Source of the DNA: Microbacterium esteraromaticum
Lineage (GTDB): Bacteria > Actinomycetota > Actinomycetes > Actinomycetales > Microbacteriaceae
Reading direction: 5' to 3'
NCBI RefSeq assembly: GCF_016907315.1
Contig: NZ_JAFBBS010000001.1
Location: forward strand, 1,116,001 to 1,180,000
Length of the DNA: 64,000 nucleotides
The first letter of the stretch is position 1, and each line of letters opens with the position of its first letter. This document shows positions 8,158 through 16,484 of the stretch, in pieces. Position numbers and translations under genes: made by a program. Under the pieces are notes generated by a model, which had not been told where the DNA came from, searched no databases, and worked only from the letters and a program-made list of their open reading frames with translations.

Positions 8158-8325
8158 CCGTAGACCCTTCTGCTCGCCGCAGGCGCGACGAACGGGTCCT
8201 CCAGGCTTTTGTCCGTTCAGATGACGGTCCGCCGCGTGGCGAATCCGTGGCGCCGCTCGGACCAGGCGGGCGGATGCCCCGGAACCCTAGGCGCTGTCGA
8301 GTACCACCCTAACCGCTCCGGTCGG

Positions 8326-8355
8326 GCGACCGAGCCGAGGGCGACCGAGCCGAGG
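8326..8355. repeat. Tandem 15-bp repeat
   Basis: GCGACCGAGCCGAGG is repeated exactly (8326-8340 and 8341-8355) and followed by a degenerate third copy. It lies just before the M18 aminopeptidase start in the 220-bp divergent region. No promoter function can be assigned. Confidence 0.6.
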
Positions 8356-8377
8356 GCGGCCGATTAGGCTCGGAGGC

Positions 8378-9664
8378 ATGCCTGCCGTCTCCGCCGCCCA
8401 CACGCATGCCGCTGATCTCGCAGACTTCGTCGCCGCGTCGCCGTCGAGCTACCACGCCGCCGAAGAGGTCGCCCGCCGTCTCGAGGAGGTCGGTTTCACC
8501 CGCCTCGACGAGACGGCCGAGTGGCCCGAGCAGGCCGGCGGGCGTTTCGTCGTCGTGCGCGACGGTGCCGCGATCGCGTGGGTCGTTCCGGCGGATGCCG
8601 CGGCCACGACCCCCGTGCATGTGCTGGGCGCGCACACCGACTCCCCCGGCTTCAAGCTCAAGCCCCAGCCGACCACCGGCTCGCGCGGCTGGCTGCAGGC
8701 TGCCGTCGAGGTCTACGGCGGACCGCTGCTGAACTCGTGGCTCGACCGCGAGCTGCGTCTCGCCGGGCGCCTCGCCCTCGCCGACGGACGCGTCGTGCTC
8801 GCCGCGACCGGCCCGCTGCTGCGTCTGCCGCAGCTCGCGATCCACCTCGACCGGGGAGCGAACGACGGTCTCGCGCTCGACAAGCAGACCGGCACCCAGC
8901 CGGTGTGGGGACTCGGCGATGCCGAGTCGGCCGACATCCTCGCGGAGCTGGCGGCCTCGGCCGGAGTGGACGCCGCCGACATCCGCGGTTTCGACGCGGT
9001 GGTGGCGGATGCCGCTCGCGGCGCCGTCTTCGGCAAGGACGACGCGTTCTTCGCATCGGGTCGCCTCGACGACCTCGCCTCGGTGCATGCGGGCCTCGTC
9101 GCCCTGATCGACGCCGCGGACTCTGCGGATTCGGCAGTGATCCCGGTGCTCGCCGCCTTCGACCACGAAGAGCTCGGCTCGGAGTCGCGCTCGGGAGCCG
9201 CAGGGCCCTTCCTCGAAGACGTGCTCGTGCGCGTGTACGCGTCGCTCGGCGCCGACGCCACCACGCAGCGCCGCGCCTTCGCGTCGTCGTGGCACCTCTC
9301 GAGCGACGTCGGTCACTCGGTGCACCCGAACTACGCGCACCGGCACGACCCGGTCGTGCAGCCGCTGCTCGGCTCGGGCCCGATCCTCAAGATCAACGCC
9401 AACCAGCGCTACGCCACCGACGCCGTCGGCGCGGCCGCGTGGGCGGGCTGGTGCGAGACCGCGGGAGTGCGCTCACAGGAGTTCGTGTCGAACAACGCCG
9501 TGCCCTGCGGGTCGACGATCGGCCCGATCACGGCGACGCGGCTCGGCATCAGGACGGTCGACGTGGGCATCCCGATCCTGTCGATGCACTCCGCACGCGA
9601 ACTCGCGGGTGTGAGCGATCTCTACGATCTGTCGCGCGTGGCACGGGCCTTCTTCGCCGGCTGA
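8378..9664 (+). CDS. apeB: M18-family aminopeptidase
   Basis: A 428-residue dinuclear metallo-aminopeptidase of the M18 (aspartyl aminopeptidase-like) family. Metal ligands and catalytic residues are visible in order: HVLGAHTDSPGFKLKP (His86/Asp88 region), SGRLDDLASVHA, FDHEELGSESRSGA (adjacent Glu pair), SSDVGHSVHPNY and the late HSARELAG histidine. Length matches the family. It should remove N-terminal residues, often acidic ones, from cytosolic peptides. It stands alone between an unrelated transporter and the arsenic genes. Confidence 0.94.
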   Translation: MPAVSAAHTHAADLADFVAASPSSYHAAEEVARRLEEVGFTRLDETAEWPEQAGGRFVVVRDGAAIAWVVPADAAATTPVHVLGAHTDSPGFKLKPQPTTGSRGWLQAAVEVYGGPLLNSWLDRELRLAGRLALADGRVVLAATGPLLRLPQLAIHLDRGANDGLALDKQTGTQPVWGLGDAESADILAELAASAGVDAADIRGFDAVVADAARGAVFGKDDAFFASGRLDDLASVHAGLVALIDAADSADSAVIPVLAAFDHEELGSESRSGAAGPFLEDVLVRVYASLGADATTQRRAFASSWHLSSDVGHSVHPNYAHRHDPVVQPLLGSGPILKINANQRYATDAVGAAAWAGWCETAGVRSQEFVSNNAVPCGSTIGPITATRLGIRTVDVGIPILSMHSARELAGVSDLYDLSRVARAFFAG

Positions 9665-9685
9665 GCGCGGGAGGCCCGGCCGCAC

Positions 9686-10093
9686 TCAGACGAGTTCGCC
9701 GACGAGCTTCTCGATGCGCGAGCGGATCTCGTCGCGGATCGGCCGCACCGCGTCGATCCCCTGACCGGCAGGGTCGTCGAGCTTCCAGTCCTCGTAGCGC
9801 TTGCCCGGGAAGAAGGGGCAGGCGTCGCCGCAGCCCATGGTGATCACGACATCCGACGCCTGCACCGCCTCGGTCGTGAGCACCTTCGGCTGCTCGGACG
9901 TGATGTCGATCCCGAGCTCGCCCATCGCCTCGACGGCGATCGGGTTGATCTGGTCGGCGGGCATCGACCCGGCCGAGCGCACCTCGATGCGGTCGCCGGC
10001 GATGTCGCGCAGGAATCCTGCGGCCATCTGAGACCGGCCTGCGTTGTGCACGCACACGAACAGGACGGAGGGCTTGGACGCGCTGTCTGCCAT
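9686..10093 (-). CDS. arsC: Arsenate reductase (low-molecular-weight phosphatase fold)
   Basis: A 135-residue protein with the LMW-PTP loop VCVHNAGRSQMAAGF near residues 12-26 (Cys, then Arg in HNAGRS) and the second signature DVVITMGCGDACPFFPGKRYEDWKLDDPAGQ. In actinobacteria this family uses mycothiol and mycoredoxin to reduce arsenate to arsenite. The start at MADSAS was chosen because upstream codons are proline-rich low-complexity. It lies 31 bp after the flavoprotein gene in the same direction and is probably co-transcribed. Confidence 0.92.
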   Translation of the reverse strand: MADSASKPSVLFVCVHNAGRSQMAAGFLRDIAGDRIEVRSAGSMPADQINPIAVEAMGELGIDITSEQPKVLTTEAVQASDVVITMGCGDACPFFPGKRYEDWKLDDPAGQGIDAVRPIRDEIRSRIEKLVGELV

Positions 10094-10124
10094 GAGAGCT
10101 CCTGAGGGTGGGGGTGGGGTCAGC

Positions 10125-11423
10125 TTAGGCGACCGGACGGGCACCGAGCTGGATGAGGGAGGGGGCTGCGCCACAGCATCCGCCCGCCTCTTCGCCGAAG
10201 TCCCCTGCACCGCCGCAGACCCCGGTGTCGGGCAGTACGAGCTCCTTTCGCTCGGCCGCCGCGACGTCTCCGGCGAGGTGCGCGACGACGCTGCGCACCT
10301 GTTCGAAGCCGGTCAGCGCGAGGAACGTCGGCGCCCGGCCGTAGGACTTGGCGCCGACGATGAAGAAGTCCTGCTCCGGCTGCGCGAGCTGACGCGCGCC
10401 GGTCGCAGACACCGATCCGCAGGAGTGGATGTTCGGGTCGATCTCGGAGGCGATCCCGGCAACGGCGTCGAGCGAGGCGTCGAGGTCGATCCGCAGCTCG
10501 CGGAGGATGCCCATGTCGGGGCGGAGCCCGGTGAGAGCGAAGATGTGATCCACGCCGCCGATCTCGCGTCCCGTCTCGGCCACGATCGTCAGGCCGGCAT
10601 CCTCCGGTCGGATCTCGGCGACCCGGAACCCCGTGACCACCTCGACGGTGCCCGCCTCGATCACCTTGCGAGCGCGTGAGCCGAGCACCGCGCGCTCTGC
10701 GAGCTCGTCGCGGTCGCCCCCTCCGAAGAGGTTGGCCGTGCTGCCGCGGCGCAGCAGCCAGGTGATCCGCGTGCCGTCGTGCCGACGGGCGAGCTCGCTC
10801 AGTCGCAGCACCGTGTGCGTCGCGGAGTGTCCGGCGCCGACGACCACGACGTGGGATCCCGCGAGCGACGAGACATCGTCGGGGATTCGGTACGAGATGC
10901 GGTCGGATGCGGCGGTCTCGCCGACCGCAGGGAACCCGTCGGCGCCGGCAGGGTTCGGCTGGCCCCACGTGCCGCTCGCGTCGATCACCGCGCGGGCGAG
11001 GATGCGCTCGTCGCGTCCGTGCCGGTCCGTCGTGTGCACGACGAACGGCTGGCCCTTCCGCCCGCTGTCGACGACCTTGTCGCGTCCGCGACGGGCGATG
11101 CCCGTCACCGTCACGCCGTACCGTATGCGGTCGCCCAGGGCATCCGCCAGCGGCTGCAGGTACCGGCTCACCCACTCCTCGCCCGTCGGGTACCCGCGGT
11201 CAGGAGCACTCCATCCCGTCGCCTCGAGCAGGCGACGTGCCGCGACGTCGATGAGCTCCGGCCAGGCGGAGAAGAGCCGCACATGTCCCCACTCCGCGAC
11301 GGCGGCACCTGCGCTCACCCCGCTCTCGACGACGACGGCGTCTACGCCGCGCTCGGCCAGGTGGGCCGCAGCGGCCAGGCCCTGCGGGCCGGCGCCGACG
11401 ATGACCACGGGCAGTTCCGACAT
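10125..11423 (-). CDS. arsO: ArsO-like flavin monooxygenase/oxidoreductase of the ars operon
   Basis: A 432-residue class-B-monooxygenase-like protein. It has an FAD motif VGAGPQGLAAA near residue 10, a flexible LFSAWPELID segment, a second dinucleotide site VVVVGAGHSATHTV near residue 195, and the ATG/FALTGLRPD closing region. Such flavoproteins recur in actinobacterial ars operons; their role in arsenic resistance is not settled. The C-terminus is rich in Cys (one Cys-Gly-Gly, then a CC pair), which could bind As(III). It diverges from arsR and is followed by arsC. Confidence 0.8.
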   Translation of the reverse strand: MSELPVVIVGAGPQGLAAAAHLAERGVDAVVVESGVSAGAAVAEWGHVRLFSAWPELIDVAARRLLEATGWSAPDRGYPTGEEWVSRYLQPLADALGDRIRYGVTVTGIARRGRDKVVDSGRKGQPFVVHTTDRHGRDERILARAVIDASGTWGQPNPAGADGFPAVGETAASDRISYRIPDDVSSLAGSHVVVVGAGHSATHTVLRLSELARRHDGTRITWLLRRGSTANLFGGGDRDELAERAVLGSRARKVIEAGTVEVVTGFRVAEIRPEDAGLTIVAETGREIGGVDHIFALTGLRPDMGILRELRIDLDASLDAVAGIASEIDPNIHSCGSVSATGARQLAQPEQDFFIVGAKSYGRAPTFLALTGFEQVRSVVAHLAGDVAAAERKELVLPDTGVCGGAGDFGEEAGGCCGAAPSLIQLGARPVA

Positions 11424-11436
11424 CGCATCTCCTCAG

Positions 11437-11455
11437 ATCGAAGAACGTCAATACG
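11437..11455. promoter_or_regulatory. Candidate ArsR operator, copy 1
   Basis: ATCGAAGAACGTCAATACG is one of two near-identical 19-bp boxes (16 of 19 bases equal) in the 83-bp arsO/arsR divergent region. Each box is an imperfect dyad (ATCGAA...GTCAAT). This copy is closest to the arsO start and probably covers its promoter. Confidence 0.6.
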
Positions 11456-11472
11456 AGAACGGTGCCGCACCT

Positions 11473-11491
11473 ATCGAAGTTTGTCAATACG
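11473..11491. promoter_or_regulatory. Candidate ArsR operator, copy 2
   Basis: ATCGAAGTTTGTCAATACG repeats copy 1 at a 36-bp offset and sits 16 bp before the arsR start. Two boxes, one per promoter, would let ArsR repress both directions. Confidence 0.6.
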
Positions 11492-11506
11492 TGAGAGGAT
11501 GTCGGC

Positions 11507-11848
11507 ATGAGCCTGCCCGTGACCATCGAGCCGACCGCGTGCTGCGCGCCGCGGGTCACGTCGCCGCTCGCGCCCGAGCAGGCCGACAGACTCGCCCGCG
11601 TCTTCAAGGCTCTCGGCGACCCCACCCGCGTCTCGCTGCTGTCGCTCATCGCCCGCAGCGAAGGCGGCGAGGCATGCATCTGCGACCTCACCGAGCCTGT
11701 GGGCCTCTCGCAGGCGACCGTCTCGCACCACATGAAGCTGCTCGCCGAAGCCGGACTCGTCACGCGCGAGCAGCGAGGACGATGGGCCTACTTCGCCGTG
11801 AACCACGACGCCCTGTCTGCCGCCGCCGACGCCCTGCGTCCGCTCTGA
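11507..11848 (+). CDS. arsR: ArsR-family arsenite-responsive repressor
   Basis: A 113-residue winged-helix repressor: LARVFKALGDPTRVSLLSLI, then ACICDLTEPVGLSQATVSHHMKLL (recognition helix) and an EQRGRWAYFAV wing. Sensor cysteines are Cys12-Cys13 near the N-terminus and Cys57/Cys59 in ACICDL. An N-terminal CC pair plus a Cys in the DNA-binding helix is the pattern known for the Corynebacterium glutamicum ArsR arsenite site. It is expected to leave the duplicated operators upon binding As(III). Confidence 0.93.
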   Translation: MSLPVTIEPTACCAPRVTSPLAPEQADRLARVFKALGDPTRVSLLSLIARSEGGEACICDLTEPVGLSQATVSHHMKLLAEAGLVTREQRGRWAYFAVNHDALSAAADALRPL

Positions 11849-11917
11849 CAGCGATCCTGCTGCCCTCGAGGCGAGGGTGGTGCCAGGATGAGCACATCCC
11901 GTCATCTCGGAGGCATC

Positions 11918-13384
11918 GTGTCCATTTCTGAATCGCAGCGCCCGTCGCCGAACTCCACGCTGATCGAGCGCACCGGCATCGAGATCATCCCCGAGTCGCA
12001 GCGCACCGCCAGGCCGCGCGACCTGTTCTGGCCCTGGTTCGCCGCGAACGTGTCGGTCTTCGGCATGTCGTACGGCTCGTTCGTGCTCGACTTCGGCATC
12101 TCGTTCTATCAGGCCACGGTCGTGTCGATCATCGGCATCGTCGTATCGTTCCTGCTCTGCGGCCTGATCGCGATCGCCGGCAAGCGCGCATCGACGCCGA
12201 CCATGGTGCTCTCTCGTGCCGCGTTCGGCGTGCACGGGCAGAAGGTGCCAGGCATCGTGTCGTGGCTGACCTCGATCGGATGGGAGACGTTCCTGGCGAT
12301 CATGGCGGTGCTCGCGACGGCAACCGTGATCACGCGGCTCGGCGGCGACGGAGACAGCGTCACCCTCAAGATCATCGCCACGGTGATCGTCGCGGCCCTC
12401 ATCGTCACCGCCTCGGTGCTCGGCTACCACACGATCATGAAGCTGCAGTCGGTGCTCACCTGGGTGACCGGCGTCGTCACGATCCTCTACATCATCCTCG
12501 CCGCCCGGAGCATCGACCTCGCGGCCGTGCTCTCGCAGCCGAAGGGCAGCGCCGGGCAGGTCATCGGCGCACTGGTGATGGTCATGACCGGATTCGGGCT
12601 GGGCTGGATCAACATCGCCGCCGACTGGTCGCGGTACCAGAAGCGCACGGCATCCGACGGCGCGATCGTGTTCTGGAACACGTTCGGCGGCGCCATCGCC
12701 CCGGTCATCCTGGTCGTTTTCGGCGTTCTTCTCGCCGGCTCCGACCCCGACCTCAGGGCCGCCGTCGCCGCTGACCCGATCGGTGCCCTCGCCTCAATCC
12801 TGCCGCTCTGGGTGCTCGTGCCGTTCTTGCTCACCGCCGTGCTCGCCCTCGTCTCGGGCGCCGTGCTCGGCATCTACTCCTCCGGCCTCACGCTGCTCAG
12901 CCTCGGCATCCGCATCCCCCGGCCCGCCGCCGCCGGCATCGACGGTCTCATCCTCACCGTCGTGACGATCCTCGTCGTGTTCGGCGACCAGGGCTTCCTC
13001 GGCCCGTTCCAGTCGTTCCTCATCACGCTCGGCGTGCCGCTCGCCTCGTGGGCCGGCATCCTGATCGCCGACATCCTGCGCCGGCGTCGCGACTACGACG
13101 AGGCCGCCCTGTTCGACCCGAAGGGTCGCTACGGCGCCTGGGACTGGATCTCGATCGGCACCATGATCGTCGCCTCGATCATCGGCTGGGGCCTCGTCAT
13201 CAACCTGTTCGCAGATGACGCCCCCTGGAACAACTGGCAGGGCTACCTGCTGCCGCTCATCGGCGGAAAGGACGGCGAGTGGGCATACGCGAACCTCGGC
13301 GTCTTCCTCGCCCTGGTGCTGTCGTTCGTCATCACGTGGTTCGCGCGCGCGGGGCGAATCCGGCGTCAGGAATCGGGCGCGTGA
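11918..13384 (+). CDS. NCS1-family purine/cytosine-type permease
   Basis: A 488-residue integral membrane protein with about 12 helices and NCS1 features: the RPRDLFWPWFAANVSVFGMSYGSFVLDFG start of helix 1 and the AAFGVHGQKVPGIVSWLTSIGWE region. It should import a nucleobase, hydantoin or similar ring compound with Na+ or H+. The GTG at 11918 is preferred over an ATG 30 bases upstream because a clear GGAGG lies four bases before it. Its stop overlaps the start of an isochorismatase-like hydrolase (GTGA), so the imported compound is probably a substrate for that amidase. Confidence 0.9.
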   Translation: MSISESQRPSPNSTLIERTGIEIIPESQRTARPRDLFWPWFAANVSVFGMSYGSFVLDFGISFYQATVVSIIGIVVSFLLCGLIAIAGKRASTPTMVLSRAAFGVHGQKVPGIVSWLTSIGWETFLAIMAVLATATVITRLGGDGDSVTLKIIATVIVAALIVTASVLGYHTIMKLQSVLTWVTGVVTILYIILAARSIDLAAVLSQPKGSAGQVIGALVMVMTGFGLGWINIAADWSRYQKRTASDGAIVFWNTFGGAIAPVILVVFGVLLAGSDPDLRAAVAADPIGALASILPLWVLVPFLLTAVLALVSGAVLGIYSSGLTLLSLGIRIPRPAAAGIDGLILTVVTILVVFGDQGFLGPFQSFLITLGVPLASWAGILIADILRRRRDYDEAALFDPKGRYGAWDWISIGTMIVASIIGWGLVINLFADDAPWNNWQGYLLPLIGGKDGEWAYANLGVFLALVLSFVITWFARAGRIRRQESGA

Positions 13385-13929
13385 GCCACACGGAAGGGTG
13401 GCTGGTCGTCGTCGACCCGCAGAACATCTTCGCCTCGCGGGACTCGGCGTGGGGATCGCCGTTCTTCGACGAGGCGATGCAGGGCATCCGGCGTCTCGCC
13501 GATCGCTTCGGCGAGCGCGTGCTGGTGACGAGATGGATGCCGACGGCAGACCGCTCGACCTCGTGGGGCGAGTACTTCGCCGCGTGGCCCTTCGCCGATC
13601 AGCCGCCGACGGATGCCCTCTTCGACCTCGTTCCCGAGGCGACCGCGCTGTCACCGCATCCGACCCTCGACCTGCCGACGTTCGGCAAGTGGGGCGGTGA
13701 GCTCGAGGCGATCGTCGGCCGGGGCGCGCACGTGGTGCTCGCCGGCGTTTCGACCGACTGCTGCGTGCTCTCGACCGCACTGGCAGGGGCGGATGCCGGG
13801 GCCAGGATCACCGTCGCGACCGACGCCTGCGCGGGGTCGACCGCCGATAACCACGCGGCCGCGCTGCACGTGATGGGCCTCTACCCGCCGCAGATCACTC
13901 TGCAGACGACCGACGAGATCCTGGCCTGA
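13381..13929 (+). CDS. Isochorismatase-like cysteine hydrolase
   Basis: A 182-residue cysteine hydrolase. The family triad is visible: Asp12 (VVVDPQN), Lys103 (FGKWG) and Cys128 in GVSTDCCV, with a cis-peptide-type GVST turn. Relatives hydrolyse nicotinamide, N-carbamoyl compounds, biuret or peroxyureido compounds; which applies here is unknown. The GTG start overlaps the permease stop by four bases, so the two form a transport-and-hydrolysis pair. The longer reading upstream lies inside the permease gene and was not used. Confidence 0.88.
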   Translation: MSHTEGWLVVVDPQNIFASRDSAWGSPFFDEAMQGIRRLADRFGERVLVTRWMPTADRSTSWGEYFAAWPFADQPPTDALFDLVPEATALSPHPTLDLPTFGKWGGELEAIVGRGAHVVLAGVSTDCCVLSTALAGADAGARITVATDACAGSTADNHAAALHVMGLYPPQITLQTTDEILA

Positions 13930-14040
13930 GCCGCCGGCCCATCGCGAGATCACCGCATCGCACCGAGCGCACCACGTGTCAGCGCCGGCAGCCGGTGCAC
14001 TCGACGAGATGCGGCGCATTCGGCATCGCCGAGGCCAGGG

Positions 14041-15537
14041 TCACGGCTCCCAGGTGTGCACCGGCTCGCCGGAGTGCATCCGCTCGAGGTACTCGCCGAG
14101 CATGCCGTGCAGAGCCTGCGAGCGCGACTCACCCGCCGCCTCGCGAGCCGCGACGTGCGCCCGCTGCCAGGTGGCGCCGTTGCGTCCGGTCAGGCAGCGC
14201 TGCTCGATGATGCCGAGGTAGCGGTCGCGCACCTCGGACGTCGCGCCATAGGCATCCAGCCCCCCGGCGGCCAGCGGCAGCAGGCGCCGCAGCACCAGCT
14301 CGCGCGGCCCGACCCAGCCGACGCCGGGCCAGTACAGCCGAGACTCGATGCCGTCGCGGGCGGCGGAGTGCAGGTTCTCCTCCGCCGCATCGAAGGTCAT
14401 CTGCGTCCACAGCGGACGGTCGGCCTCCGCGAGCGAGCGGACGAGACCGTAGTAGAACGCGGCGTCGGCCAGTACGTCGGCGATGCTCGGTCCCGCAGGC
14501 AGCACCCGGTTCTCGAGGCGCAGGTGGTAGCCGCCGTCCTGCGTGTCGTAGATCGGCCGGTTCCAGCGGTACACCGTGCCGTTGTGCATCCGCAGCTCCG
14601 ACAGCGTGGGGATGCCGCCTCGGGCCAGCACCTCGAACGGGTCCTCGTCGCTCGAGACCGGCAGCAGGGCCGGGAAGTACCGCGAATTCTCTTCGAACAG
14701 GTCGAAGATCGACGTGATCCATCGTTCGCCGAACCACACCCGGGGGCGCACGCCCTGGTTCTTGAGCTCCTGCGAGCGCGTGTCGGTGGCCTGCTCGAAC
14801 ATCGGGATGCGGGTCTCGTGCCACAGCGCCCGGCCCGCGAAGAACGGCGAGTTCGCTGCGAGCGCAACCTGCACGCCGGCGATCGCCTGCGCGGAGTTCC
14901 AGTACGACGCGAACTCCTCCGGAGGCACCTGCAGGTGCAGCTGCACCGACGTGCAGGCCGCCTCGGGCAGGATCGTGTCGCACACGATGTCGAGGGTCTC
15001 GCGGCGGCCGCCGTCGCTCAGCGCGTGACCGTCGAGTCGCAGCTCGATGTCTTCGCCGCGGGCGGCGAGCACCTGCTGGCCGAGCAGGCTGTAGCGGGGG
15101 TCCTTCGAGAGCCACTCCTCGGTGAAGTGGTGCTCGTCGAGGGTTGGCAGCATGCCGATCATCGCCAGCCCGCAGCCGACGTCGTGCGCGCGATCGTCGG
15201 CGGCGTTGAGGGCGGCCCGCAGCACCTTCTCGAGTTCGTGGATGTTGCCCGTCGTGATGGGGCGAGGCGCCACGTTGATCTCGACGTTGAACTGCCCGAG
15301 CTCGGTCTGGAATGCGGGGCTCGCGATCGCCTCGAGCACCTTCTCGTTCGACATCGCCGGCTCGAACCTGTCGTTGACGAGGTTCAGCTCGATCTCGAGT
15401 CCGAGCTGCGGCTCCGACACATCGAACTGCCCGTCGGCGAGCATCGTGGCGAGGGCGTCGAGGCACCTGCGCACCTTGCTGCGGAACAGGGTGCGATCCT
15501 GCCGCGAGAAGCTCTGAACGGCGACACTGTCTCCCAT
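14041..15537 (-). CDS. Glutamate-cysteine ligase family protein (GCS2-like)
   Basis: A 498-residue ATP-grasp-like carboxylate-amine ligase. The conserved substrate strand LGLEIELNLV is near residue 45, ELGQFNVEINVAPRP near residue 80, and HLQVPPEEFASYWN and HLRLENRVLPAGPS follow. Actinobacteria mainly use mycothiol, so the product may be gamma-glutamylcysteine for another purpose (ergothioneine EgtA is a relative) or another gamma-glutamyl amide. It diverges from kynA and has no evident operon partner. The start at MGDSVAVQSF precedes the conserved domain by a normal distance. Confidence 0.8.
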   Translation of the reverse strand: MGDSVAVQSFSRQDRTLFRSKVRRCLDALATMLADGQFDVSEPQLGLEIELNLVNDRFEPAMSNEKVLEAIASPAFQTELGQFNVEINVAPRPITTGNIHELEKVLRAALNAADDRAHDVGCGLAMIGMLPTLDEHHFTEEWLSKDPRYSLLGQQVLAARGEDIELRLDGHALSDGGRRETLDIVCDTILPEAACTSVQLHLQVPPEEFASYWNSAQAIAGVQVALAANSPFFAGRALWHETRIPMFEQATDTRSQELKNQGVRPRVWFGERWITSIFDLFEENSRYFPALLPVSSDEDPFEVLARGGIPTLSELRMHNGTVYRWNRPIYDTQDGGYHLRLENRVLPAGPSIADVLADAAFYYGLVRSLAEADRPLWTQMTFDAAEENLHSAARDGIESRLYWPGVGWVGPRELVLRRLLPLAAGGLDAYGATSEVRDRYLGIIEQRCLTGRNGATWQRAHVAAREAAGESRSQALHGMLGEYLERMHSGEPVHTWEP

Positions 15538-15591
15538 GCGCAGAACGTACCCGAGGTGCCGATCCCGCGTCCACCCGCGTGCCATTTCACG

Positions 15592-15611
15592 ATTGTGACG
15601 ACCGACACAAT
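15592..15611. promoter_or_regulatory. Inverted repeat at the kynA promoter, candidate operator
   Basis: ATTGTG (15592-15597) and CACAAT (15606-15611) form a perfect dyad with an 8-nt spacer. A possible -35 TTGTGA (15594-15599) lies inside it and a possible -10 ATACAT (15616-15621) follows at 16 bp. It may be bound by the PaaX-type regulator encoded at the end of the operon. Confidence 0.5.
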
Positions 15612-15629
15612 ACTGATACATTCGCAGGC

Positions 15630-16484
15630 ATGGCCACCGGCGACAACGAACGCACCCTCGAAGAAGGCATCGTCACCGATCTCAAGGACCGGATGACGTA
15701 CGGCTCCTACCTCGATCTCGACCGGCTGCTCAGCTCCCAGCATCCGGTGTCTCAGCCCGAGCATCACGACGAGATGCTGTTCATCATCCAGCACCAGACG
15801 ACCGAGCTCTGGCTCAAGCTCGTGCAGCACGAGCTGGGCACCGCGCGCGACCGTCTCGCCGGCGACGACCTGCGCTCTGCTCTCAAGCACATCGCCCGCG
15901 TCAAGCACATCCAGGAGGTGCTGACCCAGCAGTGGTCGGTGCTCGCCACCCTCACCCCCACCGAGTACGCCGAGTTCCGCGGCGCCCTCGGCAACTCGTC
16001 CGGCTTCCAGTCGGTGCAGTACCGTGCGGTCGAGTTCGCCCTCGGCAACAAGAACGAGCGCATGCTCGGCGTCTTCCGCGACCACCCCGAGAACCTCGCG
16101 ATGCTCACCGCCGAGTGGGAGCGCCCCACCCTGTACGACGAGTTCCTGCGCTACGCGTCGCGTCGCGGGCTGCCGATCCCCGCCGCGGTGCTCGAGCGCG
16201 ACGTGCGCGAGCCGTACCGTGAGCACCCCGAGCTCGTCGACGCCATCCGCGAGATCTACGAGAACCCGCACGAGCACTGGGATCTGTACGAGGCGTGCGA
16301 GGAGCTCGTCGACGTCGAGGACAACTTCCAGTTCTGGCGGTTCCGGCACCTGCGCACCGTCACCCGCACGATCGGCATGAAGGTCGGCACCGGCGGGTCG
16401 AGCGGCGTGAGCTTCCTGCAGCGCGCTCTCGACCTCACCTTCTTCCCCGAGCTCTACAGCGTGCGCACCGAGATCGGGCGCTGA
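15630..16484 (+). CDS. kynA: Tryptophan 2,3-dioxygenase
   Basis: A 284-residue heme dioxygenase that opens the indole ring of L-tryptophan to N-formylkynurenine. Family motifs are clear: MTYGSYLDLDRLLSSQ, DEMLFIIQHQTTELWLKLVQHEL, SSGFQSVQYRAVEFALG, FQFWRFRHLRTVTRTIG (heme-ligand histidine region) and GTGGSSGVSFLQ. The ATG at 15630 was chosen because upstream codons precede the promoter-like elements and lack homology. First gene of the kyn operon; the next gene starts directly after its stop. Confidence 0.96.
   Translation: MATGDNERTLEEGIVTDLKDRMTYGSYLDLDRLLSSQHPVSQPEHHDEMLFIIQHQTTELWLKLVQHELGTARDRLAGDDLRSALKHIARVKHIQEVLTQQWSVLATLTPTEYAEFRGALGNSSGFQSVQYRAVEFALGNKNERMLGVFRDHPENLAMLTAEWERPTLYDEFLRYASRRGLPIPAAVLERDVREPYREHPELVDAIREIYENPHEHWDLYEACEELVDVEDNFQFWRFRHLRTVTRTIGMKVGTGGSSGVSFLQRALDLTFFPELYSVRTEIGR

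Noticed and set aside
13930..14040. Possible terminator between the isochorismatase-like and GCS2-like convergent genes
   Set aside because: Only short, imperfect GC stems can be drawn; no perfect arms as at the other convergent junctions.
14041..15537. Ergothioneine EgtA
   Set aside because: The domain fits the broader GCS2-like family but no egtB, egtC, egtD or egtE gene is near, so the specific name was not used.
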